Positions 6,754-6,890 of a stretch of DNA of 6,890 nucleotides are shown in pieces (the first letter of the stretch is position 1; each line of letters opens with the position of its first letter). The notes beneath the pieces were generated by a model. That model was not told the DNA's origin. It saw nothing but the letters and a program-made list of their open reading frames with translations, and searched no databases. Source of the stretch: JBBCJM01 sp037190175 (lineage in GTDB: Bacteria; Pseudomonadota; Alphaproteobacteria; Rhodobacterales; Rhodobacteraceae); contig JBBCJM010000189.1 in the NCBI GenBank assembly GCA_037190175.1, forward strand, positions 1 through 6,890, written 5' to 3'. The position numbers and the translations under genes are program-made.

Positions 6754-6797
6754 CCGGGGGCTTCGCGCCCCCGGACCCCCGCGGGATATTTTTCCAG
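6754..6797 (+). repeat. GC-rich hairpin element, copy 1 (plus orientation)
   Basis: An 8-bp stem CCGGGGGC (6754-6761) / GCCCCCGG (6767-6774) with loop TTCGC is followed by ACCCCC, a short palindrome CCCGCGGG (6778-6785), then ATATTTTTCC. The same architecture occurs inverted at the right edge of the window. The T5 run comes 14 bases after the stem, so this is not a textbook intrinsic terminator, though it could still end transcription arriving from the left. From memory, similar hairpin-plus-ATATTT units are common between genes in Rhodobacterales; that recollection was not checked. Confidence 0.6.
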
Positions 6798-6850
6798 AGA
6801 GGATGAGGGCTTTTGAGTCAAATTGTACCCTTCCTGCTTTCTTTGGTGTT
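6798..6850. other. AT-richer non-coding spacer between the two hairpin elements
   Basis: This stretch is clearly lower in GC than anything else in the window and holds no credible gene. An interrupted palindrome TTTGA-G-TCAAA lies at 6812-6822. On the minus strand TACAAT (6822-6827) resembles a -10 box, but the only reasonable -35 candidate (TTGGAA, 6849-6854) is 21 bases away, too far for a standard promoter. It may be regulatory sequence of a gene beyond the right edge, or simply spacer. Confidence 0.4.
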
Positions 6851-6890
6851 CCAAGTATCCTCGGGGGGTCCGGGGGGCAGACGGCCCCCC
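6851..6890 (-). repeat. GC-rich hairpin element, copy 2 (minus orientation, cut by window edge)
   Basis: Read on the minus strand, GGGGGGC (6884-6890) pairs with GCCCCCC (6872-6878) around a 5-base loop CGTCT. The downstream arm continues as GG, then ACCCCCCGAGGATACTTGG. This matches copy 1 in layout: a GC stem with a 5-base loop, GGACCCCC, then G(A/C)GGATA and a T-rich end. Loop bases differ while the stem is kept, as expected of a structured repeat. The distal end of the stem lies outside the window. Confidence 0.55.

Noticed and set aside
5604..6854. 416-codon minus-strand open frame running through the leuS upstream region
   Set aside because: It is a frame-shifted shadow of leuS with Arg/Gly-rich composition; its apparent upstream part covers the promoter and hairpin elements.
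6822..6854. TACAAT/TTGGAA promoter on the minus strand in the AT-richer spacer
   Set aside because: The 21-base spacing is too long for a standard promoter, and a better-spaced candidate lies closer to leuS.

Overview
The window is very GC-rich. Its gene order and protein sequences point to an alphaproteobacterium, most likely of the Rhodobacterales (Rhodobacter/Paracoccus/Roseobacter relatives). Support comes from the divergent Kdo-transferase-like protein coupled to lpxK, the 'CGFTPAYGP' start of mature LptE, and a GC-hairpin/CCCCCGGACCCCC/ATATTT intergenic element of a type I recall from that group. The genus cannot be fixed from the sequence alone.

Layout. On the + strand (1-2039) a 5'-truncated gene of the Kdo transferase (WaaA/KdtA) family overlaps lpxK (tetraacyldisaccharide 4'-kinase) by one base; both belong to lipid A/inner-core LPS synthesis. 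On the - strand (6634 down to 2105) a tight four-gene unit reads leuS (leucyl-tRNA synthetase) - lptE (LPS-assembly lipoprotein) - holA (DNA polymerase III delta) - free methionine-(R)-sulfoxide reductase. Its genes overlap by 14 bases, overlap by 4 bases, or abut with no gap. The two units converge, and 65 bases separate their stop codons. Nearly all of that gap is a 64-base element that folds into a gap-free cloverleaf (four-way junction). From 6635 to the right edge the sequence is non-coding: a ribosome-binding site and probable promoter for leuS, then two facing copies of a GC-rich hairpin element separated by an AT-richer spacer.

How the genes relate. leuS-lptE-holA is an old housekeeping order, also present in E. 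coli, linking translation, outer-membrane LPS insertion and replication. Here the methionine sulfoxide reductase takes the place that nadD holds in E. coli. The opposing waaA-lpxK unit makes the LPS that LptD/LptE inserts, so LPS functions lie on both sides of the convergent junction.

The content is core chromosome: no mobile genes, phage genes, CRISPR array, tRNA or rRNA were seen. The unusual items are the cloverleaf at the convergent junction, the motif-poor Kdo-transferase homologue (including loss of a usually conserved glutamate), and the paired inverted hairpins upstream of leuS. No undescribed multi-gene system is evident.
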